Source of the DNA: Magnetococcales bacterium | GTDB lineage: Bacteria > Pseudomonadota > Magnetococcia > Magnetococcales > UBA8363 | DNA: 37,350 nucleotides | Direction: 5' to 3' | Assembly: GCA_015232645.1 (NCBI GenBank) | Contig: JADFZF010000010.1 | Coordinates: 1 to 37,350, forward strand | Part shown: piece after piece, positions 17,734-27,156 of the stretch | How positions within the stretch are numbered: position 1 is the first letter of the stretch | Layout of the letters: the number at the start of each line of letters is the position of its first letter | Made by a program: the position numbers and the translations under genes | The notes under the pieces: generated by a model | Told to the model about the DNA's origin: nothing | Databases searched by the model: none | Seen by the model: only the letters and a program-made list of their open reading frames with translations

Positions 17734-19788
17734 ATGGGTTGGAAACATTTGAGTCTTGGAAAAAAAATCATGGTCAGCATCGGCAGCGTGTTGATCATAC
17801 TGCTGGGGGTGAGCGGCTGGTCGTTGCGTGGTATCGACACGATGGTAGCCAATGGTCTGGAGGTGGTCAACGGTAACAAGCTGCGCGGGGAATTGTTACA
17901 ACGCGAGGTGGATCATCTCAATTGGGTCAACCGGGTGAGTACGTTCATCAACGACGAAAAGAGTACCGAGATCGGGGTACAGCTTGATCATACCCAGTGT
18001 GCATTTGGCAAATGGTATTACGGTGACGGGCGCAAGCATGCGGAAGAATTGGTTCCCGGTCTTCAGCCGATCTTGAAGGAAATCGAGGAACCGCATAAAC
18101 GTTTGCACCAATCGGCGGTCAACATTCAGAAGGTTTTTAAACGCGCGGATCCCAATCTTCCCGAGTTTCTGGCGCAAAAGGAGACCGATCATTTGGCCTG
18201 GTCGGAAAAGGTGCAAGCCGCCATTTTGGCGGGAGATCAGGAGTTGAAGGTGGAATTGGATCCCACCAAATGTGGTATGGGAAAGTTCATCTATGGCGAG
18301 GGGGGCAAGAAAATGGTGGCCGCCGACAGCCAGCAGGCCAAGCTCATGGATGAGATGGAACCGGCTCACCGTCGATTGCATGCCGCCGGGGAGAAGGTTC
18401 GTGATTCCTTGCGCAAGGGGGATGTGGAAGAGGCCAAACGTTTGTATAAGACCGAAATTCAGACGGAACTGGCAAGTGTTCGTGGAACTTTGAAAAAGAT
18501 GCAAGATACGGCGCGAGCGTCCCTCCAGGGGAAAAAGGAAGCGGAGCAGATTTTTGCCACCGAAACCCAGCCCAACATGGGCACGCTGAAAACACTTTTC
18601 CATTCCATGGAAAAGACGTCGAGTGACAACATTCTCAATGAAGATCAGATGTTGAGTCAGGCATCGCAGATCAAGCAAATATTGATCATAGTCACATTAG
18701 TGGCCATCATTTTGGCCATTTTTTTGACGGTAGTCGTCCCCCGGATTATTACCAAACCCATATTTTCCGCCGTAAAATGCGCCGAAGATGTGGCCGAAGG
18801 AAATTTGTCTTGTAAGATTCACACCGACCAGAAGGACGAAATTGGACGGATGGTTCAAGCCTTGAATGAAATGACCGTTCGTCTGCGGCAGGTGGTTTCC
18901 GAGGTGAATAACACGGCAATGGGCGTGACTCACGGCAGTCAGGCGTTGTCGGAAAGTGCCCAGGCCATGTCCCAAGGCGCCAGCAGCCAGGCGGCATCCA
19001 TCGAGGAGACTTCGGCAGCCATGGAAGAGATGGCGGCAAACATTCAGAAAAATACCGACAATGCGGAAATTACCGCCACCATTTCGCAAAAAGCAGCCAG
19101 AGATGCCCAGTCAAGCGGGCAAGCGGTGGGAGAGGCGGTGACGGCCATGAAGGAAATTGCCGCAAAAATTTCCATTATTGAAGAGATTGCGCGTCAGACC
19201 AATCTGTTGGCACTGAATGCGGCCATTGAGGCCGCGCGAGCCGGTGAACATGGCAAGGGCTTTGCGGTAGTCGCCGCCGAGGTGAGAAAATTGGCTGAAC
19301 GCAGCCAGAGTGCCGCCGGGGAGATCACCCAGTTGTCGGCCAATTCCGTGGATGTGGCGGAACGGGCGGGGACCATGTTGCGACAGTTGGTGCCTGATAT
19401 CCAAAAGACTGCCGAATTGGTTCAGGAAATATCGATTTCAAGCCGGGAGCAGAATCAGGGCGCCACGCAAATCAATCTGGCGATTCAGCAATTGGATCAA
19501 GTGATTCAAAAAAATGCCGGATCTGCCGAGGAAATGGCTGCAACTTCGGAAGAACTCTCTTCACAGGCCGATGTTTTGGCTCATTCCATGAGGTTTTTCA
19601 AAACGGGTGAAACTTTGAAACGTGCGCCAGTGGCAAAGAAACATGAAGCTAAGGCTTTGCGCAAAGCTTTGCCGTCCAAGGGAACCGGATCTCTGGTAGC
19701 GTCAAAGAGACCTGGACCAAGGGATGGAGTGGACTTGGATCTGGGGACGTCGGGATCCAGATCCGACGATGACTTTGAAAAATTTTGA
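17734..19788 (+). CDS. Methyl-accepting chemotaxis protein with two tandem periplasmic CZB zinc-binding domains
   Basis: 684 residues. First membrane helix about 13-34, second about 315-336, HAMP about 337-391, then the long cytoplasmic signalling hairpin with the conserved tip [20 protein letters not shown]. The periplasmic part holds two chemoreceptor zinc-binding (CZB) modules: Cys89 in CAFGKWYYG with His61, His121 and His125; and Cys180 in CGMGKFIYG with His153, His212 and His216. CZB domains bind Zn2+ and sense zinc or oxidants, and are more often cytoplasmic and single. The C-terminus is a flexible linker ending in DFEKF, which fits the x-aromatic-x-x-aromatic tether for CheR/CheB. A G/C-rich hairpin follows. 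No che genes are in the window. Confidence 0.95.
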   Translation: MGWKHLSLGKKIMVSIGSVLIILLGVSGWSLRGIDTMVANGLEVVNGNKLRGELLQREVDHLNWVNRVSTFINDEKSTEIGVQLDHTQCAFGKWYYGDGRKHAEELVPGLQPILKEIEEPHKRLHQSAVNIQKVFKRADPNLPEFLAQKETDHLAWSEKVQAAILAGDQELKVELDPTKCGMGKFIYGEGGKKMVAADSQQAKLMDEMEPAHRRLHAAGEKVRDSLRKGDVEEAKRLYKTEIQTELASVRGTLKKMQDTARASLQGKKEAEQIFATETQPNMGTLKTLFHSMEKTSSDNILNEDQMLSQASQIKQILIIVTLVAIILAIFLTVVVPRIITKPIFSAVKCAEDVAEGNLSCKIHTDQKDEIGRMVQALNEMTVRLRQVVSEVNNTAMGVTHGSQALSESAQAMSQGASSQAASIEETSAAMEEMAANIQKNTDNAEITATISQKAARDAQSSGQAVGEAVTAMKEIAAKISIIEEIARQTNLLALNAAIEAARAGEHGKGFAVVAAEVRKLAERSQSAAGEITQLSANSVDVAERAGTMLRQLVPDIQKTAELVQEISISSREQNQGATQINLAIQQLDQVIQKNAGSAEEMAATSEELSSQADVLAHSMRFFKTGETLKRAPVAKKHEAKALRKALPSKGTGSLVASKRPGPRDGVDLDLGTSGSRSDDDFEKF

Positions 19789-19826
19789 CCACTTTCATTC
19801 TGGGAGAGATTGTGGTTTGCCAGGCG

Positions 19827-19857
19827 GGTTGGGCTGGGGCTTCCCCCCCTCCCAACC
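19827..19857 (+). terminator. GC-rich hairpin after the chemoreceptor gene
   Basis: GGTTGGG (19827-19833) pairs with CCCAACC (19851-19857), and an inner GGGG pairs with the C-run at 19843-19849. It lies about 40 bases after the stop codon. No T-run follows. It resembles other G/C hairpins in the window (7365, 11097), so it may be a member of the same repeat family serving as a terminator. Confidence 0.45.
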
Positions 19858-19912
19858 GGGACGGCGGATCGTCGGGGTATTTGTTGTCATTTGAATCACG
19901 CTGAGGAAAATA

Positions 19913-21484
19913 ATGGCGACGTTGAGGCAACAACAAGCATGGTTCGAAATATTGGCGTTGAACCAGAAAGGGCAGTTTGCCGAGGCTTTGGCCAGAATTG
20001 AGTCGGGCTTTGGCCAAGGTGATCCTGGACTTCTGGGTTGGAAGTTGCGTGGGCAAGCGTTGTATGGGTTGGGGCGTTATCTGGAGGCGGTCCAGGCGTT
20101 TGCCGTCGTGGTGACGCGGGACCCGGCAGACGTGGAAGCCTATGATCATTTGGCGACGGCACTATTGGGGATAGGTAAGCTGGAGCAGGCGGCGCTGACG
20201 GTGGCGCGGGGCCTTCAGGTGGAAGCCGGTCACCCGGGGTTGTTGCGCTTGCAGTTCATCCTGCGCTGGCGTCTGGGGCAAAGGGATGAAGCCTTGGCTT
20301 GGGCCGAGCAGCATTTGCGATGTTTTCCGGAAGATGGGGCCGTATGGCACGAGAGGGGGGTTTATCATCTGGAAGTGGGCGCCGACGCTGAGGCTTTGGC
20401 CGATTTGGAGAGGGCATGTTTGCTGATGCCCGATCATTCCGTGGCCATGGGCAACCGGGGGACGGCGTTGTGGCGTTTGGGGCGATATTCGGAGGCTTTT
20501 GCCGCCTTGCAACGGGCCGTGGAGCTGGATCGTAACAATGCCAGTGCCCAGCATCATCGTTCTTTATTGTTGCTGTTTCTTGGCCATTGGATCGAGGGAT
20601 TTTCGGCCTATGAATGGCGTTGGCGGGATCCGGCGCATCTGGCCCAACAACCGTCCTGGGCGGTACCACTCTGGACGGGGGAGAGTCTGCCTGAGGCGAC
20701 GTTGTTGATTTATCCCGAGCAGGGGTATGGTGATGCCATACAGTTTATTCGTTTCGTTCCGTTGATACGGCAGCGGGTATCCAAAGTATGTTTTTTTTGT
20801 TCGGGGCCTTTGGTTCCCTTGTTGCGTCTGGCTCCTGGGGTGGATTGTTTGTGGGAAGGTGAGCTGCCGCGACCGCATTTTGATTGTTGCGTGCCGCTCA
20901 TGTCGCTGCCGGGGCTATTGCATCAAACCAGGGACGAGGTCCCTGGGGCGGGGGGATATTTGCCCGCTTTAGCCTGGAAACCACCGCTGCGATCCGTTTT
21001 CCGACCCCGGGTTGGTGTGGCATGGCGTGGTCGACCCACCCACCGTAACGATCATAATCGCAGCGTGGGTCTGTCGTGGTTTGAACCTCTGTTGCTTCAG
21101 GAGTCTATCGATTGGGTCTCGCTCCAGGAAGGGGGAGAACGGGACATGATAGGAGATGATCGTTTTGATCATCGAATCGAGATGCCTTGTTTGACCGATT
21201 TTGCCGTGACAGCGCGGGTGATGCAAACTTTGGATTTGGTCATCAGCGTCGATACCGCTGTGGCTCACTTGGCTGGGGCGATCGGGTGTCCTGTTTGGCT
21301 GTTGTTGCCCTTTGTTCCTGATTGGCGTTGGGGAGCGGAGGGACAAACGACCCCATGGTATTCGACCATGATTTTATTCAGGCAACAAAAACCGGGGGAC
21401 TGGCGCGATGTTCAAGAGCAGGTGTTGCGAGCGTTGGAGAGATGGGTGTCAGCGATTTCGGATTCGTTTCATCCACGGGCATAG
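19913..21484 (+). CDS. TPR protein fused to a GT-B-type glycosyltransferase-like domain (OGT-like)
   Basis: 523 residues, cytosolic. About six tetratricopeptide repeats fill residues 1-230 (for example GNRGTALWRLGRYSEAFAAL). The C-terminal half (about 260-510) has IYPEQGYGDAIQFIRFVPL, VGVAWRGRPTHRNDHNRSV, WVSLQEGGERD, and LDLVISVDTAVAHLAGAIG, the signature of glycosyltransferase-like domains found after TPRs in many proteobacteria. Such proteins are predicted to glycosylate proteins such as flagellins, or lipids, but few have been tested. The ATG is preceded by GAGGAAA. It stands alone, between the chemoreceptor and convergent ubiB with only 8 bases to ubiB's stop codon, so its acceptor cannot be inferred from neighbours. 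Confidence 0.9.
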   Translation: MATLRQQQAWFEILALNQKGQFAEALARIESGFGQGDPGLLGWKLRGQALYGLGRYLEAVQAFAVVVTRDPADVEAYDHLATALLGIGKLEQAALTVARGLQVEAGHPGLLRLQFILRWRLGQRDEALAWAEQHLRCFPEDGAVWHERGVYHLEVGADAEALADLERACLLMPDHSVAMGNRGTALWRLGRYSEAFAALQRAVELDRNNASAQHHRSLLLLFLGHWIEGFSAYEWRWRDPAHLAQQPSWAVPLWTGESLPEATLLIYPEQGYGDAIQFIRFVPLIRQRVSKVCFFCSGPLVPLLRLAPGVDCLWEGELPRPHFDCCVPLMSLPGLLHQTRDEVPGAGGYLPALAWKPPLRSVFRPRVGVAWRGRPTHRNDHNRSVGLSWFEPLLLQESIDWVSLQEGGERDMIGDDRFDHRIEMPCLTDFAVTARVMQTLDLVISVDTAVAHLAGAIGCPVWLLLPFVPDWRWGAEGQTTPWYSTMILFRQQKPGDWRDVQEQVLRALERWVSAISDSFHPRA

Positions 21485-21492
21485 AATCAAAA

Positions 21493-23127
21493 TTAGCGGT
21501 TGGGCATGATGGCCAGGAAGAAATAGCCTGCTGCCAGCATGAGCGGTGGACCAAACCAGGAAATGGGAAGGCTGGAACTGGCCATGATTGCACCGCCCAT
21601 GAACAGCCCCGCTCCGGTGACTGCCATACTGAGTCGTTTCATGCCCGTGGAAAGTCGCCTTTCCATCCGTTCCAGACTTTCACCATAGACTTCGATGGCC
21701 AATTTATCATTGGCTAATTTTTCGACGCTACGCATGGCCAGTTCGGGGAACTGGAAGGCGGCGGTGGAGAAATTACGGAATTTTTCTCGGGTGGTACGTA
21801 TTTTACCCTTTGGCCCCATGTTTTCCATCATCCAATCCCGGATCAGGGGTTCGGCCAACAACCACATGTTTAGACCTGGATTGATTTCCCGACCGACCCC
21901 TTCCAACGTCAACATGGTTTTTTGCAACAGGAGCAGTTGCGGCTGAACCGCCATATCGAAGCGTTCGGTGACCTTGAAAAGCTGGGCCAGGAGACGGGCT
22001 ATGGAGATATCCTTGAGGGGTTGACCGAAGATGGGTTCGGCAATCTGTCGACAGGCATCTTCAAATTCGTCCATGTTGGTGTTCCGTGGGACATACCCGG
22101 CCGCCAGATGGACCTCGGCTACCTTGCGATAGTCACGGATGATGAATCCCTGGAGAAGTTCTGCCAACCAAATGCGTTCCTGGACCGAGATATGGCCGAC
22201 GATGCCGAAGTCAAAGATGGCCACGGTTCCGGATTTCAGGACAAAGATGTTTCCTGGATGTTGATCGGCGTGGAAAAAACCGTCGCGAAACACTTGTTTG
22301 AAGAAACTGACGATCAAATTTTTTGAGACTTCGGTCGGGTCGAGATCGGGATGGGACTGTCGGGACAGCTCATCGATGGGAATACCGTCGATCCATTCCA
22401 TGGTCAACACCCGCATGGTGGTCAATTCCCAGATGACGATGGGTACAAGGAGTTCTCGATCAAGCTGGAAATTTTCTCGGAATTTGTGGGCCCTGGAGCC
22501 TTCGACCAGGAAATTCATTTCATTGCGGATGGAGGCGGCAAATTCTTCGACGACCCTGCGGATGCGAAATCGTTTCCAATCGGGGATGTGGGTTTCGATC
22601 TGGTTGGCGAGGGTAAAGAGGAGATGGATATCGGTTTCAACCACCTCGGCCACATTGGGACGCAGCACCTTGACGGCGACATCGCGTCCACCGAGCGTGG
22701 TGGCCCGGTGGACCTGGGCGATGGAGGCAGAGGCCTCTGGTTCCGGGTTGAAATGGATGAAAGATTTGGCGAGTGGGCCTCCCAGGTCGGTTTCGACGAT
22801 TTTGGTGACGACTTCAAAGGGGAACGGCGGGACCTCGTCTTGGAGTTTTTTCATTTCCACGCCGACATTTTCCGGTAGGACGTCCATGCGGGTGGAGAGG
22901 GCTTGGCCGAATTTGATGAAGGTGGGACCCAGTTCTTCCAGAGCACAGCGCAGGCGGGCCGGGGCGGGCAGGGTTCGGCGCATGCGCCGGGTTCCGGGTT
23001 TGAATCCAGCGATCCAAGCCATGAAGCGAAAAAATAACAATCGTTCATTTAAAAATTCGACGCGATACCGGGCCAGAATCCAGATGATACGGATCAATCG
23101 TTTGATGGTGCGGTAATGATTCAGCAT
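21493..23127 (-). CDS. ubiB: UbiB, atypical kinase/ATPase of ubiquinone biosynthesis
   Basis: 544 residues, close to the 546 of E. coli UbiB. Motifs of the ABC1/ADCK/UbiB family are visible: KFGQ (KxGQ motif, residues 72-75), the Ala-rich loop ASASIAQVH (132-140), VAVKV with the likely ATP-binding Lys153, HADQHPGNIF and the DFG-like DFGIVGH. Two hydrophobic helices end the protein and anchor it in the membrane. UbiB is needed for efficient aerobic ubiquinone synthesis, probably by making lipid precursors available to the Ubi complex. The ATG is 5 bases after the ubiJ stop, so the unit ubiE-ubiJ-ubiB matches the enterobacterial order. Confidence 0.97.
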   Translation of the reverse strand: MLNHYRTIKRLIRIIWILARYRVEFLNERLLFFRFMAWIAGFKPGTRRMRRTLPAPARLRCALEELGPTFIKFGQALSTRMDVLPENVGVEMKKLQDEVPPFPFEVVTKIVETDLGGPLAKSFIHFNPEPEASASIAQVHRATTLGGRDVAVKVLRPNVAEVVETDIHLLFTLANQIETHIPDWKRFRIRRVVEEFAASIRNEMNFLVEGSRAHKFRENFQLDRELLVPIVIWELTTMRVLTMEWIDGIPIDELSRQSHPDLDPTEVSKNLIVSFFKQVFRDGFFHADQHPGNIFVLKSGTVAIFDFGIVGHISVQERIWLAELLQGFIIRDYRKVAEVHLAAGYVPRNTNMDEFEDACRQIAEPIFGQPLKDISIARLLAQLFKVTERFDMAVQPQLLLLQKTMLTLEGVGREINPGLNMWLLAEPLIRDWMMENMGPKGKIRTTREKFRNFSTAAFQFPELAMRSVEKLANDKLAIEVYGESLERMERRLSTGMKRLSMAVTGAGLFMGGAIMASSSLPISWFGPPLMLAAGYFFLAIMPNR

Positions 23128-23132
23128 TGGAA

Positions 23133-23840
23133 TCAGATGGGGGAGTGGAAGGAATCGGAGGAATTGGATTTGCCACTGGTGGTGCCACCATGGGCCACAG
23201 CCCGTTTTCTGGCCAGACGGGTCAGGCCTTTTTCCAATTTTTCAAGACGATCACTTAAAGACTGCACATCTGTCGCGAAGTCCTGAAGCTGTTTTCGGGT
23301 GGGAAATCCGTAATCTTCGAGCCAGGATTCCATTTCTGCTTCGAAGATTTTTTTGCCGCGCTGACTGGTTTGTTTGGTGGTTTTGGCCATATTCATGAGG
23401 GCTTTGGCAGCGGTTCGCCCCACCAGGGTGGCCAATTCGCGTTCCCAGTCCAATTCGACGTTATCCAGCAGGTTTTTAAAACGGAGTCCGGTATCAGTCT
23501 CACCGGTAAGATTCAGTTGTCTGGAGAAGAACAAGGAATCGGGATCGGAGGTATGGAACAGCAGCGACAGGAAGGCGGAAGTCTTACCCGACATGGTCAC
23601 ATGGGGAATGCTGTCGCAGTAAGTATGGATGCTGACACCACCCGAATCATTGATGCTCATGAAGAGCGACTCTTGCAGATCCTCGATTTCGAATTGAAAG
23701 ATCTTTCCGTCGAGTTCGCCAAGTCGTTGTTTCAATTCCGGGTATCGGGTGAAGAACAGATTGAGGACGACGCTCAGGGAAACCGCGGTGACCGGTTGCG
23801 GGATCATTTTCAGGGGTGCGGACAACAGGGATTTGATCAT
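23133..23840 (-). CDS. ubiJ: UbiJ, SCP2-domain lipid-binding factor of ubiquinone biosynthesis
   Basis: 235 residues from the ATG at 23840, which has GGAAGG seven bases upstream and lies 2 bases after the ubiE stop. A start five codons earlier overlaps ubiE. The N-terminal 150 residues match the SCP2 sterol-carrier fold (hydrophobic entry helix, SLFMSINDSGGVSI, LNLTGETDTGLRFKNLL). The C-terminal part has ESWLEDYGFPTRKQLQDF and a coiled coil (VQSLSDRLEKLEKGLTRL) typical of UbiJ. UbiJ binds the hydrophobic intermediates and scaffolds the soluble Ubi complex. The segment FFSRQLNLTGETDTGLRFKNLL also resembles UbiT, the anaerobic-pathway SCP2 protein, but gene order and coiled coil favour UbiJ. 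Confidence 0.88.
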   Translation of the reverse strand: MIKSLLSAPLKMIPQPVTAVSLSVVLNLFFTRYPELKQRLGELDGKIFQFEIEDLQESLFMSINDSGGVSIHTYCDSIPHVTMSGKTSAFLSLLFHTSDPDSLFFSRQLNLTGETDTGLRFKNLLDNVELDWERELATLVGRTAAKALMNMAKTTKQTSQRGKKIFEAEMESWLEDYGFPTRKQLQDFATDVQSLSDRLEKLEKGLTRLARKRAVAHGGTTSGKSNSSDSFHSPI

Positions 23841-23842
23841 GT

Positions 23843-24592
23843 TCAAGCCTTCCATCCATGATGAACGGCGGCGATGCCACCGGAAAGATTGTGATAGCGT
23901 ACCCCCGAGAGGCCGTGTTGTTGCATGAGGGAGGCAAAGGTTTGTTGATCCGGGAATTGACGAATGGATTCGACGAGGTATTGGTAGGAATCGCGATCAT
24001 TGGCGATCCAGCTTCCCAGTCTAGGCAAAACGTTGAAGGAATAGGTGTCATACAGGGGTTGCAGGAGGGAGATGGCCATCTTGGAAAATTCCAGGCAGAG
24101 GAATTCTCCCCCTGGTTTAAGTGTCCTGATCATTTCTTGTACAACGACTTCGATCTGGGTGCAATTGCGAATGCCGAAGCCGATGGTAGCGATATTGAAA
24201 GTGTTGTTGGCAAAGGGCAATTCTTCTGCGTTACCCTGGACCCATTCGACGCCGGAGACGATACCGCGATCCATGAGTTTGGAACGTCCCAGGTTAAGCA
24301 TGTTATCGTTGATGTCGTAGACCACGATGCGGCCGGAGCCTTGCAGACGAGGGTACATCAAGCGGGTCAGATCACCGGTACCGCCAGCGACGTCGAGAAT
24401 ATGGTGACCGGGACGAAGCCGCAGGCGCCGTATGGCATAGCGTTTCCAGAGTCTGTGGATTCCCAGGGACATCAGGTCGTTCATCAGGTCATATTTATCG
24501 ACAACTGAATCAAAGACCTGACGAACGCGAGTCATTTTTTCCGCGGTGGGAATTTCGGTGAATCCAAAGTGGGTTGTCGGGTTTGTGTTCAT
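23843..24592 (-). CDS. ubiE: UbiE, ubiquinone/menaquinone C-methyltransferase
   Basis: 249 residues. The SAM-binding motif DVAGGTGD is at 67-74; VFDSVVDKYDLMNDLMSLGIHRLWK and GFGIRNCTQ are the two UbiE/COQ5 signatures. It methylates the quinone ring at carbon in ubiquinone (and, where present, menaquinone) synthesis, in the cytosol. The ATG at 24592 has AGGAG seven bases upstream. First gene of ubiE-ubiJ-ubiB. The 283-base gap to divergent ubiD should hold both promoters; no clear box was identified. Confidence 0.98.
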   Translation of the reverse strand: MNTNPTTHFGFTEIPTAEKMTRVRQVFDSVVDKYDLMNDLMSLGIHRLWKRYAIRRLRLRPGHHILDVAGGTGDLTRLMYPRLQGSGRIVVYDINDNMLNLGRSKLMDRGIVSGVEWVQGNAEELPFANNTFNIATIGFGIRNCTQIEVVVQEMIRTLKPGGEFLCLEFSKMAISLLQPLYDTYSFNVLPRLGSWIANDRDSYQYLVESIRQFPDQQTFASLMQQHGLSGVRYHNLSGGIAAVHHGWKA

Positions 24593-24875
24593 GGTCGGAC
24601 TCCTGAACCATACGTTCCAATAAAATCAACGGCACATGATAACAATTCGCGGCTATCAATGATATGTCCAACATGATCAAACAAAAAAGAATTGCTTGCG
24701 GCAGGAGGGAAGCTCATGTTGTCCTTTGGTCGCCTTGGTCCATGATGGGGTGGAATGGAGGATGGCTGAGTTGCACGGGGAAGGAAAATCTTGAATCCAG
24801 GTTCATTGTACAGAAGAATGGCATCGGTTGTTGAGTCTTTAGTCTCAGGTCTGGTGTTACCGGGAGAATCACGAT

Positions 24876-26753
24876 ATGTCCAGGGCATTTGCCGATCTTC
24901 GGGAATTTTTGGCCTTATTGGAGCGGCATGGGGAGTTGATACGAGTCGGGGTGGAGGTGGATCCGAAGCTGGAAATCGTCGAAATCAGCCGGCGTTTGCT
25001 GGCCATGGGGGGACCGGCGGTCGTTTTTGATTGTGTCAGGGGGTCGGAAATTGGGGTGGTGGCCAATCTGTTTGGCAGTGAACGTCGAATCGGATTGGCC
25101 CTGGGGCGATTGCCGGAAGAGTTGGAGGCACTGGGAGGTGAATTGGCCCGTTTGAAGCAGCCTCAAGCCCCTGCAGGTTTGAAGGATTTGTTTCGTCTGG
25201 GACGGTTGTTTGCCCGGGGACGATTCATGCCAGTGCGTACCGTTTGGCGGCCACGGTGTCGAGAGGTGGAATGGCGAGGCGATGCGGTGGATCTGGGGCG
25301 ATTGCCCGTGTTGACGTGTTGGCCGGGGGATGCGGGTCCCTTGGTGACTTGGCCTTTGGTGATCACTCGGGGGTCCCGGGGTGGTCCGGTCAACATCGGG
25401 GTGTACAGGATGCAGGTGTTGGGGAGAAACCGCTTGATTGTGCGTTGGCTCAAAACCAGAGGTGGCGCCCTTCATGCCAAGGAATATCAAGGCAAAATGC
25501 CTGTGGCGGTGGCCATCGGTTGTGATCCGGCGACGATGCTGGCCGCAGTGACACCGATTCCGGAAACTTTGTCCGAGTATGCTTTTGCGGGCCTGCTCAG
25601 GGAACGACGTGTGGACACGACACCTGGTTTGTATCCGGGGTTGCCGGTGCCGGCAACCGCTGAAATCGTCCTGGAGGGAACCGTTGACGTCGAAAATTTG
25701 GCCAAGGAGGGTCCTTTCGGTGATCATACCGGGTATTACAACGAGGTAGAGCGGTTTCCGGTCATGACCGTGGAACGGATCACCATGCGGCGGGATCCTT
25801 TGTATCTCGGGACCTATACCGGACGTCCACCCGATGAGCCGGCCATTTTGGCGCTTGCTTTGAATCGAGTGTTTACTCCGTTATTGCGGCAGCAGTTTCC
25901 AGAGATCACCTGTTTTCATCTTTCCCTGGCGGCGGCCTCCTACCGGATTGCGTTTGTCGGATTGAAGAAAGCCTACCCCGGTCATGCATTTCGGGTCATG
26001 GCGGGGGTATGGAGTTTTTTGCGTCAGTTTTTATTGACCAAATATGTGATTGTTGTCGATGATGGGGTGGATTTGGAAGATCCCGCGCAGATCATGGCCG
26101 CGGTGACTCGGCATTGTCGCGGCGGGCGCGATTTGGTTTGCCTGACCCATACTCCCATCGATTATCTGGATTTTGCTTCCCGGTATAGCGGATTGGGAGG
26201 AAAATTGGGTATCGATGCAACCACCAAAGAAGGAACGGAACTGGAGGGAGGGGAGGTATTTTCTGGAGAGACGTTAGTTCGATCCGGTGCCTGGATTGCG
26301 GATATGATTGCGTCAAACAATGTCATTATTGATGTACATTTGCATTTTCAAGGGGCGATGGCGGTGGTTGTCGTTGATGGCAAAACCGAGGATCGGGGTG
26401 AGCATGCGGCGCGTATTCTTCTTGAACGCTGTGATTCTCGGACGGGACCAAGGCAGTTTTGGATTGTCGATGATGATTGTCGTTCCGATTCTTGGGATGA
26501 TCTGTTGTGGTCATTGGCAACGCGTACTGATCCCGGTCGTGATTTGGTTTTGGATGCACCGACTGGCCGGTTTGTCGTAAATGCCACCCGGAGAACCTAT
26601 AAGGAAACGGGGCGTCATTGGGGCCAACTCCTTACGCCCGATCCTGATACCGCCGAAAAAGTAACGCGACGGTGGTCGGAGTACGGTTTTGCCCACATAG
26701 GTCTTCCCAGGAAGCCTCTTGAGTACATGACCTGGAAGGCTACCACCGGTTGA
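24876..26753 (+). CDS. ubiD: UbiD family prenylated-FMN decarboxylase (long form)
   Basis: 625 residues. UbiD landmarks: NIGVYRMQVLGRNRLIVRWL, the substrate/cofactor segment KEGPFGDHTGYY with catalytic acidic residue, and DDGVDLEDPAQIMAAVTRHC. It removes the carboxyl group of 4-hydroxy-3-polyprenylbenzoate with prenylated FMN made by UbiX, which is not in this window. E. coli UbiD has 497 residues; the extra 120 or so at the C-terminus (from about residue 500) are known in long-form members of other proteobacteria and do not by themselves imply a new activity. GGGAG lies ten bases before the ATG. The stop codon falls within the first bases of the inverted-repeat element downstream, so the element may have supplied the last codon(s). 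Confidence 0.92.
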   Translation: MSRAFADLREFLALLERHGELIRVGVEVDPKLEIVEISRRLLAMGGPAVVFDCVRGSEIGVVANLFGSERRIGLALGRLPEELEALGGELARLKQPQAPAGLKDLFRLGRLFARGRFMPVRTVWRPRCREVEWRGDAVDLGRLPVLTCWPGDAGPLVTWPLVITRGSRGGPVNIGVYRMQVLGRNRLIVRWLKTRGGALHAKEYQGKMPVAVAIGCDPATMLAAVTPIPETLSEYAFAGLLRERRVDTTPGLYPGLPVPATAEIVLEGTVDVENLAKEGPFGDHTGYYNEVERFPVMTVERITMRRDPLYLGTYTGRPPDEPAILALALNRVFTPLLRQQFPEITCFHLSLAAASYRIAFVGLKKAYPGHAFRVMAGVWSFLRQFLLTKYVIVVDDGVDLEDPAQIMAAVTRHCRGGRDLVCLTHTPIDYLDFASRYSGLGGKLGIDATTKEGTELEGGEVFSGETLVRSGAWIADMIASNNVIIDVHLHFQGAMAVVVVDGKTEDRGEHAARILLERCDSRTGPRQFWIVDDDCRSDSWDDLLWSLATRTDPGRDLVLDAPTGRFVVNATRRTYKETGRHWGQLLTPDPDTAEKVTRRWSEYGFAHIGLPRKPLEYMTWKATTG

Positions 26754-26978
26754 TGGGATGGGCTTGGGAAGGGGGGGATCACCTTCCCAGTGGGGGTTTG
26801 GGCGAAGCCTCCAAGGATCGCAAATAACGTGATAAGCCTGGTGGGCCTTTTACGCTGCGCGTAAAAAAAAGCAATGTGCGCAAAGGGGGAGCGTGGATAA
26901 GTAACAACCTTGGAGCTACTCCCTCCAATCCTCATCGGGAAGGTGCCCCCTCTTCCCTGCGACCCATCCCATGAGCCG
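26747..26978. repeat. MITE-like element with about 70-bp imperfect terminal inverted repeats
   Basis: The left arm (26747-26816) begins CGGTTGATGGGATGGG and ends CTCCAAGG. The reverse complement of the right arm (26908-26978) begins CGGCTCATGGGATGGG and also ends CTCCAAGG. Between them both have GGGAAG, a G-run and CACCTTCCC, so each arm forms its own hairpin and the arms can also pair with each other. The 91-base centre carries a perfect small hairpin TTTTACGC-TGC-GCGTAAAA (26848-26866). No transposase-like frame is present. The right-end block (CGACCCATCCCATG on to GTTGGCC at about 26997) recurs at 7293-7336. It could be a non-autonomous mobile element or a BIME-like structural repeat; I saw no clear target-site duplication. 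The remainder of the gap up to 27156 shows only a TATAAT at 27084-27089 ahead of the RRM gene. Confidence 0.7.
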
Positions 26979-27156
26979 ATCAGGTTCTTTTTCCTGTTGG
27001 CCATGCCATAACTTGCTGAACTTTCCCGGTCGTGTTGAGTCGGGGATGATGAAAAAGTCTGGTGCGGAGTTGGAGGACTGGAGTATAATAAAAAACATGA
27101 ATAGACTATGCCAAGCCTGAGAATGATAAAGACGCCAACGATGCCGGGGGAGGATT

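Noticed and set aside
26848-26870. Hairpin with A-run as an intrinsic terminator
   Set aside because: On the plus strand the stem is followed by A, and on the minus strand the T-run precedes the stem, so it fits terminators on neither strand.
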